From the NCBI RefSeq assembly GCF_002847285.1, contig NZ_CP025407.1, positions 7,009,001 through 7,073,000 of the forward strand: DNA of 64,000 nucleotides, read 5' to 3'. Of this stretch, positions 1-8,595 are shown piece by piece. The position numbers were made by a program, and so were the translations under genes. The notes under the pieces were generated by a model, which worked only from the letters and a program-made list of their open reading frames with translations, had not been told where the DNA came from and did not search any database. The stretch is from Streptomyces sp. CMB-StM0423 (GTDB lineage: Bacteria; Actinomycetota; Actinomycetes; Streptomycetales; Streptomycetaceae). Each line of letters starts with the position of its first letter. The first letter of the stretch is position 1.

Positions 1-1
1 C

Positions 2-2326
2 CTCCCGGAGTCCGTCACCCTGGTCTCCCTGTCGGCGACGGTCTCCAACGCCGAGGAGTTCGGCTCCTGGCTCGACACCGTGCGCGGCGACACCGCCGTC
101 ATCGTCTCCGAGCACCGCCCCGTGCCGCTGTGGCAGCACGTGATGGCCGGCCGCCGGATGTACGACCTGTTCGAGGAGCGCACCGCCGCCGGCGGCAGGC
201 AGGAGCCCGCCAAGGCGGTCAACCCCGACCTGCTCCGGCTGGCCCGGCAGGAGTACTCCCGCCCCTCCGGTCCGCGCGACCGCCGCCGCGGCCGGGGCCG
301 CGAGGCCGACCGCGAGCGCGAGCGCCGCTCCCGCTCCCGGGTCTGGACGCCCAGTCGCGTCGAGGTCATCGAGCGGCTGGACGCCGAGGCGCTGCTGCCG
401 GCGATCACGTTCATCTTCAGCCGCGCCGGCTGCGAGGGCGCCGTACAGCAGTGCCTCTACGCGGGCCTCCGGCTCAACGACGAGGAGGAGCGGGCCGCGG
501 TCCGCGAGATCGCCGAGCTGCGCACGGCCGCGATCCCCCGTGAAGACCTGCACGTGCTGGGGTACTTCGACTGGCTGGAGGCCCTGGAGCGGGGCATCGC
601 CGCGCACCACGCGGGGATGCTGCCGACGTTCAAGGAGGTCGTCGAGGAGCTGTTCGCCAAGGGCCTGGTCAAGGCGGTGTTCGCGACCGAGACGCTGGCC
701 CTCGGCATCAACATGCCGGCTCGCTCCGTGGTGCTGGAGAAGCTGGTGAAGTGGAACGGCGAGACCCACGCCGACGTCACGCCGGGCGAGTTCACGCAGT
801 TGACAGGACGCGCGGGGCGCCGGGGCATCGACATCGAGGGCCACGCGGTGGTGCTGTGGCAGCGCGGGATCAGCCCGGAGTACGTCGCGGGCCTGGCCGG
901 CACGCGGACGTATCCGCTGCGCTCCTCCTTCCGCCCGTCGTACAACATGGCGGTCAACCTCGTCGCCCAGTTCGGCCGGCACCGCACGCGCGAGCTGCTG
1001 GAGATGTCCTTCGCGCAGTTCCAGGCGGACAAGTCGGTCGTCGGCATCTCCCGCCAGGTGCAGAAGAACGAGGAGGGCCTGTCCGGCTACCGCGAGGCGA
1101 TGACCTGCCACCTCGGGGACTTCGAGGAGTACGCGCGGCTGCGCCGCGACCTGAAGGACCGCGAGACGGAGCTGGCCCGCCAGGGCGCCGCGCAGCGCCG
1201 CGCCGCCGCCGCGGGCTCGCTGGAGAAGCTGCGCCCGGGTGACGTGATCCACGTGCCGACCGGCAAGTTCGCCGGCCTCGCCCTCGTCCTCGACCCCGGC
1301 ACCCCCGCGGGCCGCACCAACGGCCACCGCGGGTTCGAGCAGCACGACGGCCCCCGCCCGCTGGTGCTCACCGCCGCCCGGCAGGTCAAGCGGCTGGCCG
1401 CGATGGACTTCCCGGTGCCGGTGGAGCCGCTGGAGCGGATGCGCATCCCCAAGTCGTTCAACCCCAAGAGCCCGCAGTCGCGCCGGGATCTGGCCTCCGC
1501 GCTGCGCACCAAGGCAGGGCACCTGGAGCCGCGGCGGCACCGCAAGGAGCGCGCCCCCGCCGCCGACGACGCCGAGATCGCCCGGCTGCGCAAGGCGATC
1601 CGCGCCCACCCCTGCCACGGTTGCGACGAGCGGGAGGACCACGCCCGCTGGGCCGAGCGGTACCACCGGCTGCTGCGCGACACCCACCAGTTGGAGCGCC
1701 GGATCGAGGGCCGGACGAACACCATCGCCCGCACCTTCGACCGGGTCTACGCGCTGCTCACCGGGCTGGGCTACATCGCCGAGCAGGACGGCGGCGAGAA
1801 GGTCACCGAGGACGGCCGCCGGCTCGCCCGGCTCTACGGCGAGCTGGACCTGCTGGCCTCCGAGTGCCTGCGCGAGGGCGTCTGGGAGGGCCTCGGCCCC
1901 GCCGAGCTGGCCGCCTGCGCCTCCGCGCTGGTCTACGAGGCCCGGCAGTCCGACGACGCGATGGCGCCGAAGCTCCCGGGCGGCGGCGCCAAGCGGGCCC
2001 TGGGCGACATGGTGCGCATCTGGGGCCGGCTCGACGCCCTGGAGGAGGACCACGGCATCCGCCAGACCGAGGGCGTCGGCCAGCGCGAGCCGGATCTCGG
2101 TTTCGCCTGGGCCGCGTACCAGTGGGCGTCCGGGCGCGGCCTGGACGAGGTGCTGCGCGAGGCGGACATGCCGCCGGGCGACTTCGTGCGCTGGTGCAAG
2201 CAGTTGATCGACGTGCTGGGGCAGTTGTCCGCCGCCGCCGACCCGGAGGGCACGGTCGCGGGCAGCGCCCGCAAGGCGGTCGACAAGGTGCTGCGCGGCG
2301 TCGTGGCGTACAGCTCGGTGGGCTGA
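2..2326 (+). CDS. DEAD/DEAH-box RNA helicase, Ski2/Mtr4 (HelY-like), 5'-truncated
   Basis: The reading frame is open from base 2, so the N-terminus (Walker A and DExH box) lies outside the window; 774 residues are visible. It opens at helicase motif III (SLSATVSN), then shows motif IV (ITFIFSRAGCEGA), motif V (FATETLALGINMPAR) and motif VI (QLTGRAGRRGID). The last ~180 residues look like the DSHCT domain typical of Ski2/Mtr4 proteins. By family it is an ATP-dependent 3'-5' RNA or nucleic-acid unwinding enzyme of the cytoplasm; the Mycobacterium relative is HelY. The full actinobacterial protein is about 900-950 residues, so about one fifth is missing at the window edge, not by mutation. The GTG at base 80 is internal to a conserved motif region and is not the start. 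Substrate is unknown. Confidence 0.93.
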   Translation, partial: LPESVTLVSLSATVSNAEEFGSWLDTVRGDTAVIVSEHRPVPLWQHVMAGRRMYDLFEERTAAGGRQEPAKAVNPDLLRLARQEYSRPSGPRDRRRGRGREADRERERRSRSRVWTPSRVEVIERLDAEALLPAITFIFSRAGCEGAVQQCLYAGLRLNDEEERAAVREIAELRTAAIPREDLHVLGYFDWLEALERGIAAHHAGMLPTFKEVVEELFAKGLVKAVFATETLALGINMPARSVVLEKLVKWNGETHADVTPGEFTQLTGRAGRRGIDIEGHAVVLWQRGISPEYVAGLAGTRTYPLRSSFRPSYNMAVNLVAQFGRHRTRELLEMSFAQFQADKSVVGISRQVQKNEEGLSGYREAMTCHLGDFEEYARLRRDLKDRETELARQGAAQRRAAAAGSLEKLRPGDVIHVPTGKFAGLALVLDPGTPAGRTNGHRGFEQHDGPRPLVLTAARQVKRLAAMDFPVPVEPLERMRIPKSFNPKSPQSRRDLASALRTKAGHLEPRRHRKERAPAADDAEIARLRKAIRAHPCHGCDEREDHARWAERYHRLLRDTHQLERRIEGRTNTIARTFDRVYALLTGLGYIAEQDGGEKVTEDGRRLARLYGELDLLASECLREGVWEGLGPAELAACASALVYEARQSDDAMAPKLPGGGAKRALGDMVRIWGRLDALEEDHGIRQTEGVGQREPDLGFAWAAYQWASGRGLDEVLREADMPPGDFVRWCKQLIDVLGQLSAAADPEGTVAGSARKAVDKVLRGVVAYSSVG

Positions 2327-2353
2327 GGCCGCCCGCGCGCGGGGCACTACCCT
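2324..2353 (+). promoter_or_regulatory. candidate leaderless promoter of the pentapeptide-like membrane gene
   Basis: A -10 hexamer TACCCT (2348-2353) lies exactly six bases before the GTG at 2360, with CTGAGG (2324-2329) about 18 bp upstream as a weak -35. No Shine-Dalgarno sequence precedes the start. This geometry is that of actinobacterial leaderless transcripts beginning at the first coding base. Confidence 0.5.
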
Positions 2354-2359
2354 GCCCGG

Positions 2360-3841
2360 GTGATGACCTACGACGATCTGACGCCGCCGGAGCGGGAGTT
2401 GTGGGCCGCGTTCCCCGAAGGCCGCCCGGTGGACCTGCGCGTCGGCGACGCGGCCCTCGACGACCCCGCCGGCGGCGCGGCCTGGGGCCCGGAGCGTACG
2501 GTACGGGCCGCGGTCCTCGCCGCGCTGCTGCTGGGCGCGCACCCGCCGCAGCCCGGCGCCATCGCGGCGCTGCGGCTGGCCGGGGCGCGGATCACCGGGG
2601 GACTGGACCTGACCGGCGCGGAGACCACCCACCGGCTGCGTCTTGAGCACTGCTTCCTGCACGAGGAGGTCGTCCTCACCTCGGCGACCACCGCGAGCGT
2701 GCATCTCGACGACAGCGTGCTGCCCCGCGTCGACGCCCGGCTCGCCCGGGTCGAGGGCGTGCTGTCGGTGCGGCGCAGCCGGGTCGCCGGCGCGCTGCTC
2801 GCCACCAACGCCCGGATCAGCGGCGAACTCCTCCTGCACGGCGCCCGGTTGGCAGGCGAGAACGGCTGGTCGCTCTTCGCCGGCGGGCTTGAGGTCGACG
2901 GGGCGGTCTTCTGCACCCACGGCTTCACCAGCGGTGGCGGGATCCGGCTCATCGGCGCCCGGCTGTCCGGCGGGCTCTTCCTCGACGGCGCCCGGATCGG
3001 CGCCTCGGACGGCCTCGCGCTCCTCCTCGACCACGCCGAGGCCACCACCGTCCGGCTCACCGCCGGCTTCGCCGCCGCGGGCCGGCTGGAGCTGCGCGGC
3101 ACGCACATAGCCGACCTGCTCAGCTTCGACGGGGCACGTCTCGGCGGCTGCACCGGCATCGACTGCGCCCGGATGCAGGCCACCGACTTCCGCTTCACGC
3201 CCGCCGTCCGCCCCGCCGGGCCGGTCTCGCTCGACGGCACGCAGGTGACCACGCTCCACGACGATCCGGAGAGCTGGCCCGTGACCGTCCTCCTCGACGG
3301 CTTCGCGTACGGGTCCATCCAGTCGGCGGGCGCCGCGGGGAAGGACTCCGTACGCCGGCGGCTCGACTGGATCCGCCGCGGCACCGGCTACGCCCCGCAG
3401 CCGTACGAGCAGCTCGCGGCCTGGTACCGGCAGATCGGCCACGTCGACGACGCCCGCCGCGTCCTGCTCGCCAAGCAGCGCGCCCGCCGCCGCACGCTGC
3501 GCCCTGCGGGCCGGGCCTGGAGCCTGCTGCTCGACGGCACCGTCGGCTTCGGCTACCGGCCGTGGCTGGCCGGGCTGTGGCTGGCGGCGCTCACGCTGCT
3601 CGGCAGCCTGGTCTTCGCCGCGGGCGACGACCGGCCCGTGCGCGAGGGCGAGGGACCGGACTTCCACCCCGTCGTCTACGCCCTGGACCTGCTGATCCCG
3701 GTCGGGGGCCTCGGCCAGCGCGACTTCTGGTACATGTCCGGCGGGGTGGCGCAGATCCTCTCGTACGTCCTGGTCGCCACCGGCTGGCTGCTGACCACGG
3801 CGCTGGTGGCGGGGATGACGCGGACCCTGGAGCGGACGTAG
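2360..3841 (+). CDS. pentapeptide-like membrane protein of unknown role (often named membrane-associated oxidoreductase)
   Basis: 493 residues. The central part (about 75-300) is a run of degenerate repeats of the type LRLAGARITGGLDLTG, ISGELLLHGARLAG and LIGARLSGGLFLDGARIG, which resembles a pentapeptide or right-handed beta-helix fold. The C-terminus carries about three hydrophobic segments (near 395-415, 430-455 and 465-488), so the beta-helix probably sits on the cytoplasmic side of the membrane. Relatives in Streptomyces are often labelled oxidoreductases, but I see no Rossmann motif, cysteine pair or cofactor site to support that. GTG 2360 and ATG 2363 are adjacent; GTG is chosen because it fits the leaderless promoter. 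It stands alone downstream of the helicase. Function unknown. Confidence 0.75.
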   Translation: MMTYDDLTPPERELWAAFPEGRPVDLRVGDAALDDPAGGAAWGPERTVRAAVLAALLLGAHPPQPGAIAALRLAGARITGGLDLTGAETTHRLRLEHCFLHEEVVLTSATTASVHLDDSVLPRVDARLARVEGVLSVRRSRVAGALLATNARISGELLLHGARLAGENGWSLFAGGLEVDGAVFCTHGFTSGGGIRLIGARLSGGLFLDGARIGASDGLALLLDHAEATTVRLTAGFAAAGRLELRGTHIADLLSFDGARLGGCTGIDCARMQATDFRFTPAVRPAGPVSLDGTQVTTLHDDPESWPVTVLLDGFAYGSIQSAGAAGKDSVRRRLDWIRRGTGYAPQPYEQLAAWYRQIGHVDDARRVLLAKQRARRRTLRPAGRAWSLLLDGTVGFGYRPWLAGLWLAALTLLGSLVFAAGDDRPVREGEGPDFHPVVYALDLLIPVGGLGQRDFWYMSGGVAQILSYVLVATGWLLTTALVAGMTRTLERT

Positions 3842-3959
3842 CGGCCCGGCCGCGGCGTGTCCCGCCGCGTCCGTGACCGGGTGACGCCGCTGCCCCGAAC
3901 GTGGGAGGGGCGCGGGGTGTTGCGCCACCGGGCCGCCGCGGCCGGTGACCCTGTGAGCC

Positions 3960-4646
3960 ATGCGTTGGACCAAACTCTGTGCCGCGGCGGTCTCCGCCGC
4001 CGCCCTGTCCGTGCTCGTGGCCGCACCGACCGCCGCCACGGCCCCCCGCGACGAGCCGGCGTGCACGTCGGACACCGGCCCGTACCAGCGGGAGCTGGAG
4101 AAGGAACTGCAGCTCGAAGTGGACGGCCGGCAGAGCCCGGAGGACTGCGCCGCCATCAGCGCGTTGCAGCGCCGCCTCGACATCCACCCGCCCGACGGGT
4201 ACGCGGACCTGATGACGTACCGCTACGCGCTCGCCGACCGCGTGGGCCGCGACTCCGCGGAGCGCCGCGACTGCCCCACGCGCACGTACCGCGTCACGTG
4301 CGTGGACCTCAACCGGCAGTTGCTGTGGGTGCAGAAGGGCGGGCGGCTGGTGTTCGCACCGGTGCCCGTGCGTACCGGCCGCGAAGGGCTGGAGACCCGC
4401 GTCGGCTGGCACCGCATCTACTGGCGCAACCGGGACCACCACTCCACGATCTACGACGTCCCGATGCCCTACGCGCAGTTCTTCGACGGCGGCCAGGCCC
4501 TGCACGGCACCGACGAGGACCTGTTCACCTCCGGCTCCGCCGGCTGCGTGAACCTCACGGAGGAGGACGCCAAGACGCTCTGGGATCTGCTGCGCGAGGA
4601 CGACCAGCTCTACATCTGGGGCGCGAAGCCGGGCACGGGCGGCTGA
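3960..4646 (+). CDS. secreted L,D-transpeptidase (YkuD domain)
   Basis: 228 residues. An N-terminal signal peptide (MRWTKLCAAAVSAAALSVLV, cleaved after the Ala-rich stretch near residue 30) is followed by a short peptidoglycan-binding-like helical region (about 40-80, DCAAISALQRRLDI) and a YkuD catalytic domain. The active-site signature is complete: HGT, then SGSAGCVN with the nucleophilic Cys near residue 196. Family role: forming 3-3 (Dap-Dap) cross-links in cell-wall peptidoglycan outside the membrane. No SD precedes the ATG; GACCCT at 3947-3952 could be the -10 of a leaderless or near-leaderless transcript. A perfect hairpin follows the stop, so the gene is probably monocistronic. Confidence 0.9.
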   Translation: MRWTKLCAAAVSAAALSVLVAAPTAATAPRDEPACTSDTGPYQRELEKELQLEVDGRQSPEDCAAISALQRRLDIHPPDGYADLMTYRYALADRVGRDSAERRDCPTRTYRVTCVDLNRQLLWVQKGGRLVFAPVPVRTGREGLETRVGWHRIYWRNRDHHSTIYDVPMPYAQFFDGGQALHGTDEDLFTSGSAGCVNLTEEDAKTLWDLLREDDQLYIWGAKPGTGG

Positions 4647-4669
4647 GCGCCGCACCGTGCCGCCGCGCC

Positions 4670-4705
4670 GGCGGCGCCGGCCCGGGTGTCCGGGCCGGCG
4701 CCGCC
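4670..4705. terminator. perfect hairpin after the L,D-transpeptidase gene
   Basis: A 16-bp perfect inverted repeat (left arm 4670-4685, right arm 4690-4705) with a four-base GTGT loop starts 23 bases after the stop codon. There is no T-run, as is usual for terminators in such GC-rich genomes. Confidence 0.7.
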
Positions 4706-4807
4706 GTGGACGTCGGTCCCACCGCGGCGTCGTGCGGGATGCTCCGGAAGCGGATGCCCGCCTGGCCGCCGCTCGCGCGCCCCGCCGCCACTCGGCGGGC
4801 CCCGCCT

Positions 4808-4876
4808 CGTATACGCGATACATCTCGTATTGACGGGCTCGCGATACTCGCGATATGTTCGGCCACGAGTATACGG
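4808..4876 (+). promoter_or_regulatory. padR promoter with ATAC/GTAT-type operator repeats
   Basis: A good sigma-70 type promoter is visible: TTGACG (4830-4835), 18 bp, TATGTT (4854-4859). It is wrapped in short inverted repeats built from ATAC/GTAT: ATAC-N5-GTAT at 4818-4830 ending inside the -35, and GATACTCG (4843-4850) facing CGAGTATA (4866-4873) on either side of the -10. PadR-family repressors commonly bind ATAC...GTAT palindromes, so autoregulation is the natural inference. The AT-rich island contrasts with its surroundings. Confidence 0.75.
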
Positions 4877-4901
4877 TGCCGGGCAAGGGAGGGGGGCGGC
4901 C

Positions 4902-5603
4902 GTGCCCGCGAAGCGGCGGAAGCTGAGCAACCCGCTGGCCCTGGCCGTGCTGGCCTTCCTCGCCGAGCGGTCGATGCACCCGTACGAGATCGCCCAACTG
5001 CTGCGGCAGCGCGGCAAAGAGGAGAGCATCAAGATCAATTTCGGCTCTCTCTACACCGTGGTGCAGAACCTGGAGAAGCACGGCTTCGTCACCGCCGCCG
5101 GGGTGCAGAAGCAGGGGAACCGGCCGGAGCGCACGGTCTACGCCATCACCGACGCCGGCCGCACCGAGATGCACGACTGGCTCACCGAGATCGTCGCCGC
5201 CCCCCGCCGGGAGTTCACGCACTTCGAGGCCGCCCTCTCCCTGATCGGCGTGCTGCCGCCGGACGAGGCGGTCGAGGCGCTGCAGACCCGGCTGGCGCGG
5301 CAGGAGGTCCTGGCCGCGGCGCTGCGCGGCGCGCTGGCGAAGCTGTACGAGACGCTGCCGCGCGTCTTCGTCGTCGAGACCGAGTACCAGGCGCACATGC
5401 TGGAGGCCGAGGCCGCCTGGCTGCGCGGCCTGCTGGCGGAGCTGGCCGACGGCTCCCTCAGCGGCGTCGCGGAGTGGCGCGCCTGGCACGAGACCGGCGA
5501 GATGCCGGCCGAATGGCGGGATCTGGAGGAGGAGTTGCCCGGCGGCGCGGGCGGGACGCCCGGCGCCGCACAGGAGACGCAGGACGCGAGGAAGGGCCCG
5601 TAG
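4902..5603 (+). CDS. PadR-family transcriptional regulator
   Basis: 233 residues from GTG 4902, placed a few bases after a purine-rich SD (4888-4897). Residues about 10-90 form the PadR winged helix (NPLALAVLAFLAERSMHPYE, then INFGSLYTVVQNLEKHGFV); the rest is a helical dimerisation arm of the Vir_act_alpha_C type ending in a Gly/Ala-rich tail. Family role: ligand-responsive repressor of a nearby exporter. It precedes an ABC drug-type exporter in the same direction, with a strong hairpin between, so the exporter may be controlled by read-through or by its own promoter. Ligand not predictable. The frame is open further upstream, but those codons overlap the promoter and operator. Confidence 0.9.
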   Translation: MPAKRRKLSNPLALAVLAFLAERSMHPYEIAQLLRQRGKEESIKINFGSLYTVVQNLEKHGFVTAAGVQKQGNRPERTVYAITDAGRTEMHDWLTEIVAAPRREFTHFEAALSLIGVLPPDEAVEALQTRLARQEVLAAALRGALAKLYETLPRVFVVETEYQAHMLEAEAAWLRGLLAELADGSLSGVAEWRAWHETGEMPAEWRDLEEELPGGAGGTPGAAQETQDARKGP

Positions 5604-5619
5604 CGGCCCGGAAGAATGC

Positions 5620-5653
5620 GTCCCGGCGGGCTGCGCCAACAGCCCGCCGGGAC
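5620..5653. terminator. hairpin between padR and the ABC exporter genes
   Basis: A perfect 14-bp inverted repeat (5620-5633 and 5640-5653, six-base loop) begins 16 bases after the padR stop. No T-run. It probably ends or attenuates the padR transcript before the exporter genes. Confidence 0.65.
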
Positions 5654-5787
5654 GGACCCCGAACATCCGGACCTGCGTGGAGGCAGGCGCCGGGCGCCGA
5701 GGTGCGGCACACCCCAGGATAGCCAGGCTCCGCTTTCGCCGATGGTCCGGCAGCACCCACGCACACCGTGCGAGAGCGGAGTTCGCC

Positions 5788-6825
5788 ATGCCCGGAAGAG
5801 GAACGCTCGCCGTCGAGGCGCGCGAGCTGACCAAGAGGTATCCCCACGACGTCACGGCCCTGGACGGCATGTCCCTGGCCGTCGCGGCCGGTACGGTCTT
5901 CGGGCTGCTCGGCCCGAACGGCGCCGGCAAGTCCACCACCGTCAAGATCCTCACCACCCTGGCCAGGCCCGACGGCGGCGCCGCCGCCGTCGCGGGGCAC
6001 GACGTGCTGCGCCGCCCGGGGCGCGTCCGGCGCGCGATCGGCGTCGTGGCGCAGAAGTCCGGCGCCGATCCGATGGCCACCGGACGCGAGAACCTGCTGC
6101 TGCAGGGCCGGTTGTACGGGCTGCGCGGCGCCCCGCTCGGCCGCCGCGCCGACGAACTGCTGGCGCGCTTCGACCTGGCCGGTGCCGCGGACCGGCTCGT
6201 ACGCGGCTACTCCGGCGGGATGCAGCGGCGCCTCGACGTGGCGCTTGGCCTGGTGCACCGGCCCGAGGTGCTCTTCCTGGACGAGCCCACGACGGGCCTT
6301 GACCCCGAGGCCCGTACCGCCCTGTGGGAGGAGATCGCCCGGCTCGCCGGCGGCGAGGGGCTGACCATCGTGCTGACCACGCACTACCTGGAGGAGGCCG
6401 ACAGGCTCGCCGAGCGCGTCGCGATCGTCGACCGCGGGCGGGTGGTCGCCGAGGGGACGCCCGACGGGCTGAAGGGCGAGCTGCGCGGCGACGCCGTGCA
6501 CGTCGAACTCGCCCGCACGCCGGGGGAGACGGGGGCGGGGCCGCTGCGGGCGGCGCTCACCGGCGCCGCGGGCGTACGCGAAGTGGTGCTCGACGGGCGC
6601 CGGCTGAGCGCCCGGGCGGCGGACGGCGCGGCCGCCGTGCCGCTGGTGCTGGCCGCGCTGGAGCGCGCGGGCGCCGAGGCGGCCGCGGTCACCGTCGCCC
6701 GGCCCTCGCTGGACGACGTGTATCTGCGGTACGCGGGCCGCCGGTTCGCCGACGCGGACAGCGCGGGCCCGGCCGGCGACGCGCAGGACCCGGCCGCCCC
6801 GGCGGTCGCGGGAGGTGCCCGATGA
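5788..6825 (+). CDS. ABC transporter ATP-binding protein, DrrA-type multidrug exporter
   Basis: 345 residues from ATG 5788. Walker A is GPNGAGKST, the signature is YSGGMQRRLD, Walker B is VLFLDEPTTGLD, and the switch His is in LTTHYLEEAD. The C-terminal ~100 residues match the DrrA-type extension, and the protein ends in an Ala/Pro/Gly tail. By family it energises efflux of hydrophobic drugs or antibiotics together with the integral membrane partner encoded immediately downstream, whose ATG overlaps this stop (ATGA at 6822-6825). Upstream in-frame codons back to 5677 lack the family's conserved start and fall in the intergenic region. The neighbouring padR is the likely regulator. Substrate unknown. 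Confidence 0.92.
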   Translation: MPGRGTLAVEARELTKRYPHDVTALDGMSLAVAAGTVFGLLGPNGAGKSTTVKILTTLARPDGGAAAVAGHDVLRRPGRVRRAIGVVAQKSGADPMATGRENLLLQGRLYGLRGAPLGRRADELLARFDLAGAADRLVRGYSGGMQRRLDVALGLVHRPEVLFLDEPTTGLDPEARTALWEEIARLAGGEGLTIVLTTHYLEEADRLAERVAIVDRGRVVAEGTPDGLKGELRGDAVHVELARTPGETGAGPLRAALTGAAGVREVVLDGRRLSARAADGAAAVPLVLAALERAGAEAAAVTVARPSLDDVYLRYAGRRFADADSAGPAGDAQDPAAPAVAGGAR

Positions 6826-7598
6826 GCGCGCTCGCCGCCCACACCTGGTACATGACGCAGCGTCAACTGACCGCGTTCCTGCGGCAGCCGGCGTATCTGC
6901 TGATCACCCTCGTCCAGCCGGTGATCTGGCTCTTCCTGTTCGGCAACCTGTTCCGCGAGATCACCGGACTGCCGGGCTTCGGCACCGGCTCGTACCTGGA
7001 CTACCTGATCCCCGGCGTGGTGGTGATGACCGCGCTCAGCTCCAGCATGTGGGCCGGCATGGGCACGCTGGAGGAGATCGAGCGCGGCACCCTCAACCGG
7101 TTCCTGACCACCCCGGTGAGCCGCGGGGCGCTGATGAACGCCAACGTCGTCAACAACGGCCTCAGCGTGCTCGTGCAGTCGGTCGTGATCGTCCTGCTCG
7201 GGCTGCTCGCCGGCGCCGACTACGCGGGCGGGGCCGCCGGGCTGCTGGTGCTGGTGGCCGCGGCGATCCTGCTGGGCACCGTGTTCGGGGCGATGTCCAA
7301 CGCGATCGGGATGGTGGTGCGGCAGCGTGAGTCGATCATCGGCATCAACACGTTCCTGCTGCTGCCGCTGACGTTCCTGTCCTCGGCGTTCATGGCGCCG
7401 GCGCTCATGCCCGGGTGGATACGGCACATCGCCGACGCCAACCCGGTCGACTGGGCGGTGGTGGCCGGCCGGGGCGCGCTGTCGGCGGACCCCGACTGGG
7501 GCGACGTGCTGCTGCGGTGCGGGGGGCTGCTGGCGGTGGCGGTGGCGGCGGTGTGGCTGTCGACCCGTACGTTCCGCACGTACCAGCGGTCGGTCTGA
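6822..7598 (+). CDS. ABC-2 type transporter permease, DrrB family
   Basis: 258 residues from ATG 6822, translationally coupled to the ATPase gene by the ATGA overlap. Six hydrophobic segments are visible (first QPAYLLITLVQPVIWLFLF; others near 60-80, 105-130, 140-165, 170-195 and 225-245), as in ABC-2 permeases. It carries the conserved cytoplasmic loop ERGTLNRFLTTPVSRGALM. It forms the membrane channel of the exporter with the preceding protein. A bidirectional hairpin lies downstream, where the convergent flavoprotein gene ends. Confidence 0.92.
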   Translation: MSALAAHTWYMTQRQLTAFLRQPAYLLITLVQPVIWLFLFGNLFREITGLPGFGTGSYLDYLIPGVVVMTALSSSMWAGMGTLEEIERGTLNRFLTTPVSRGALMNANVVNNGLSVLVQSVVIVLLGLLAGADYAGGAAGLLVLVAAAILLGTVFGAMSNAIGMVVRQRESIIGINTFLLLPLTFLSSAFMAPALMPGWIRHIADANPVDWAVVAGRGALSADPDWGDVLLRCGGLLAVAVAAVWLSTRTFRTYQRSV

Positions 7599-7617
7599 GC
7601 CGTCCGTCCCGCGGGCC

Positions 7618-8478
7618 TCAGGGTGCGGAGCCGGCCGCCGGCTCCGCACCCTCCTGCTCGCGCTCAACGGCCTGGTTCCACTGCTTCTTCGAGGACTGCC
7701 AGCCGTCCTCGTCGTGGCCGAGCCGCCAGTAGCCGGAGACCGACAACTGCTCGCGCGGCAACTCCCGCTCCAGTCGCAGGTGCCGGCGCAGCTCCTTGAC
7801 CATCCCCGCCTCGCCGTGCACGAAGACCTGTGCCCGGCCGGGCGGGAACTCCAGCGCCCGCACCGCCTCGACGAGGGCCCGGCCCACGGGCCGGCCGTCG
7901 CGGCAGAGCCAGGTGACGGCGCCCTCGGGGGCCGCGAGCGGCTGCCGCTCGGCGGCGTCGGCGACCTCGATCAGCACGTGCGCGACGGCCCCGTCCGGTA
8001 CGCGCTCCAGCGAGGCGGCGATGGCCGGCAGCGCGCTCTCGTCGCCCGCCAGCAGATGCCAGTCGGCGGCCGGGCCGGGCGCGTACGCGCCGCCGGGGCC
8101 GAGGAAGCGCACCACCTCGCCGGGCCGGGCGCGCAGCGCCCAGGGGCCGGCCACGCCGGCCGCGCCGTGCACGACGAAGTCCAGCGTCAGCTCCCGGGCC
8201 TTGGCGTCCCAGTCGCGCACGGTGTACGTGCGCATCAGGGGCCAGCGGTCGCGGGGCAGGTCGCGGCGGATCGCGTCCAGGTCGTACGGCTCCGGGTACT
8301 CCGCGCCCGGCGCCGGGAAGAGGAGCTTGACGTAGTGGTCGGTCCACTCGCCCGCGGTGAAGCCGGCCAGTTCGTCGCCGCCGAGGACCACGCGCACCAT
8401 GTGCGGGGTGAGTTGCCCGGTGCGCACCACGCGGGCGGTGTGGACCTGGCGCTTCCGGCCGGCGGGGCGGTCTGCCAC
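7618..8478 (-). CDS. siderophore-interacting protein, FAD/NAD(P)H ferric-siderophore reductase
   Basis: 286 residues from a GTG (8476-8478) preceded by a strong SD (GGAGG). Residues about 10-130 form the FAD-binding barrel (motif MRTYTVRDWD, with the RxYT flavin signature) and the following part is the SIP NAD(P)H domain (LLAGDESALPAIAASLE, FVHGEAGMVKELRRHL). By family, the cytoplasmic enzyme reduces ferric siderophores to release iron. A near-perfect iron box sits 22 bases upstream, so DmdR/DtxR-type iron repression is expected. The C-terminus (EGAEPAAGSAP) is encoded by the transcription terminator hairpin and is probably structurally unimportant. Confidence 0.92.
   Translation of the reverse strand: MADRPAGRKRQVHTARVVRTGQLTPHMVRVVLGGDELAGFTAGEWTDHYVKLLFPAPGAEYPEPYDLDAIRRDLPRDRWPLMRTYTVRDWDAKARELTLDFVVHGAAGVAGPWALRARPGEVVRFLGPGGAYAPGPAADWHLLAGDESALPAIAASLERVPDGAVAHVLIEVADAAERQPLAAPEGAVTWLCRDGRPVGRALVEAVRALEFPPGRAQVFVHGEAGMVKELRRHLRLERELPREQLSVSGYWRLGHDEDGWQSSKKQWNQAVEREQEGAEPAAGSAP
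7621..7651. terminator. bidirectional hairpin overlapping the end of the siderophore-interacting protein gene
   Basis: A 15-bp inverted repeat (7621-7635 and 7637-7651) with a one-base centre lies between convergent genes. It begins one base from the stop codon of the minus-strand gene, so its bases also encode that protein's last ~11 residues (an Ala/Pro/Gly tail). Confidence 0.75.
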
Positions 8479-8499
8479 GTGAACCTCCGGGACGAGGGG

Positions 8500-8519
8500 A
8501 AGTTAGGGTCACCTAACTT
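8500..8519 (-). promoter_or_regulatory. iron box (DmdR/DtxR/IdeR-type operator)
   Basis: AAGTTAGGGTCACCTAACTT has 8-bp perfect arms around a four-base centre and closely fits the actinobacterial iron box (TTAGGTTAGGCTAACCTAA-like). It lies just upstream of the SD of the siderophore-interacting protein gene, where bound repressor would block transcription under iron sufficiency. Confidence 0.88.
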
Positions 8520-8595
8520 AACACCCCGGCGGCCGGCCCGCGGCCCGGAACCGCGGCGCCCGGCCCCCGACCGCGGCCCCCGTTGGCCCCCGCCG

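Noticed and set aside
3591..6080. Long minus-strand frame of about 830 codons across LDT, padR and the ABC gene
   Set aside because: It crosses the PadR promoter, two hairpins and three well-supported plus-strand genes. The translation is Arg/Gly/Pro-rich without motifs.
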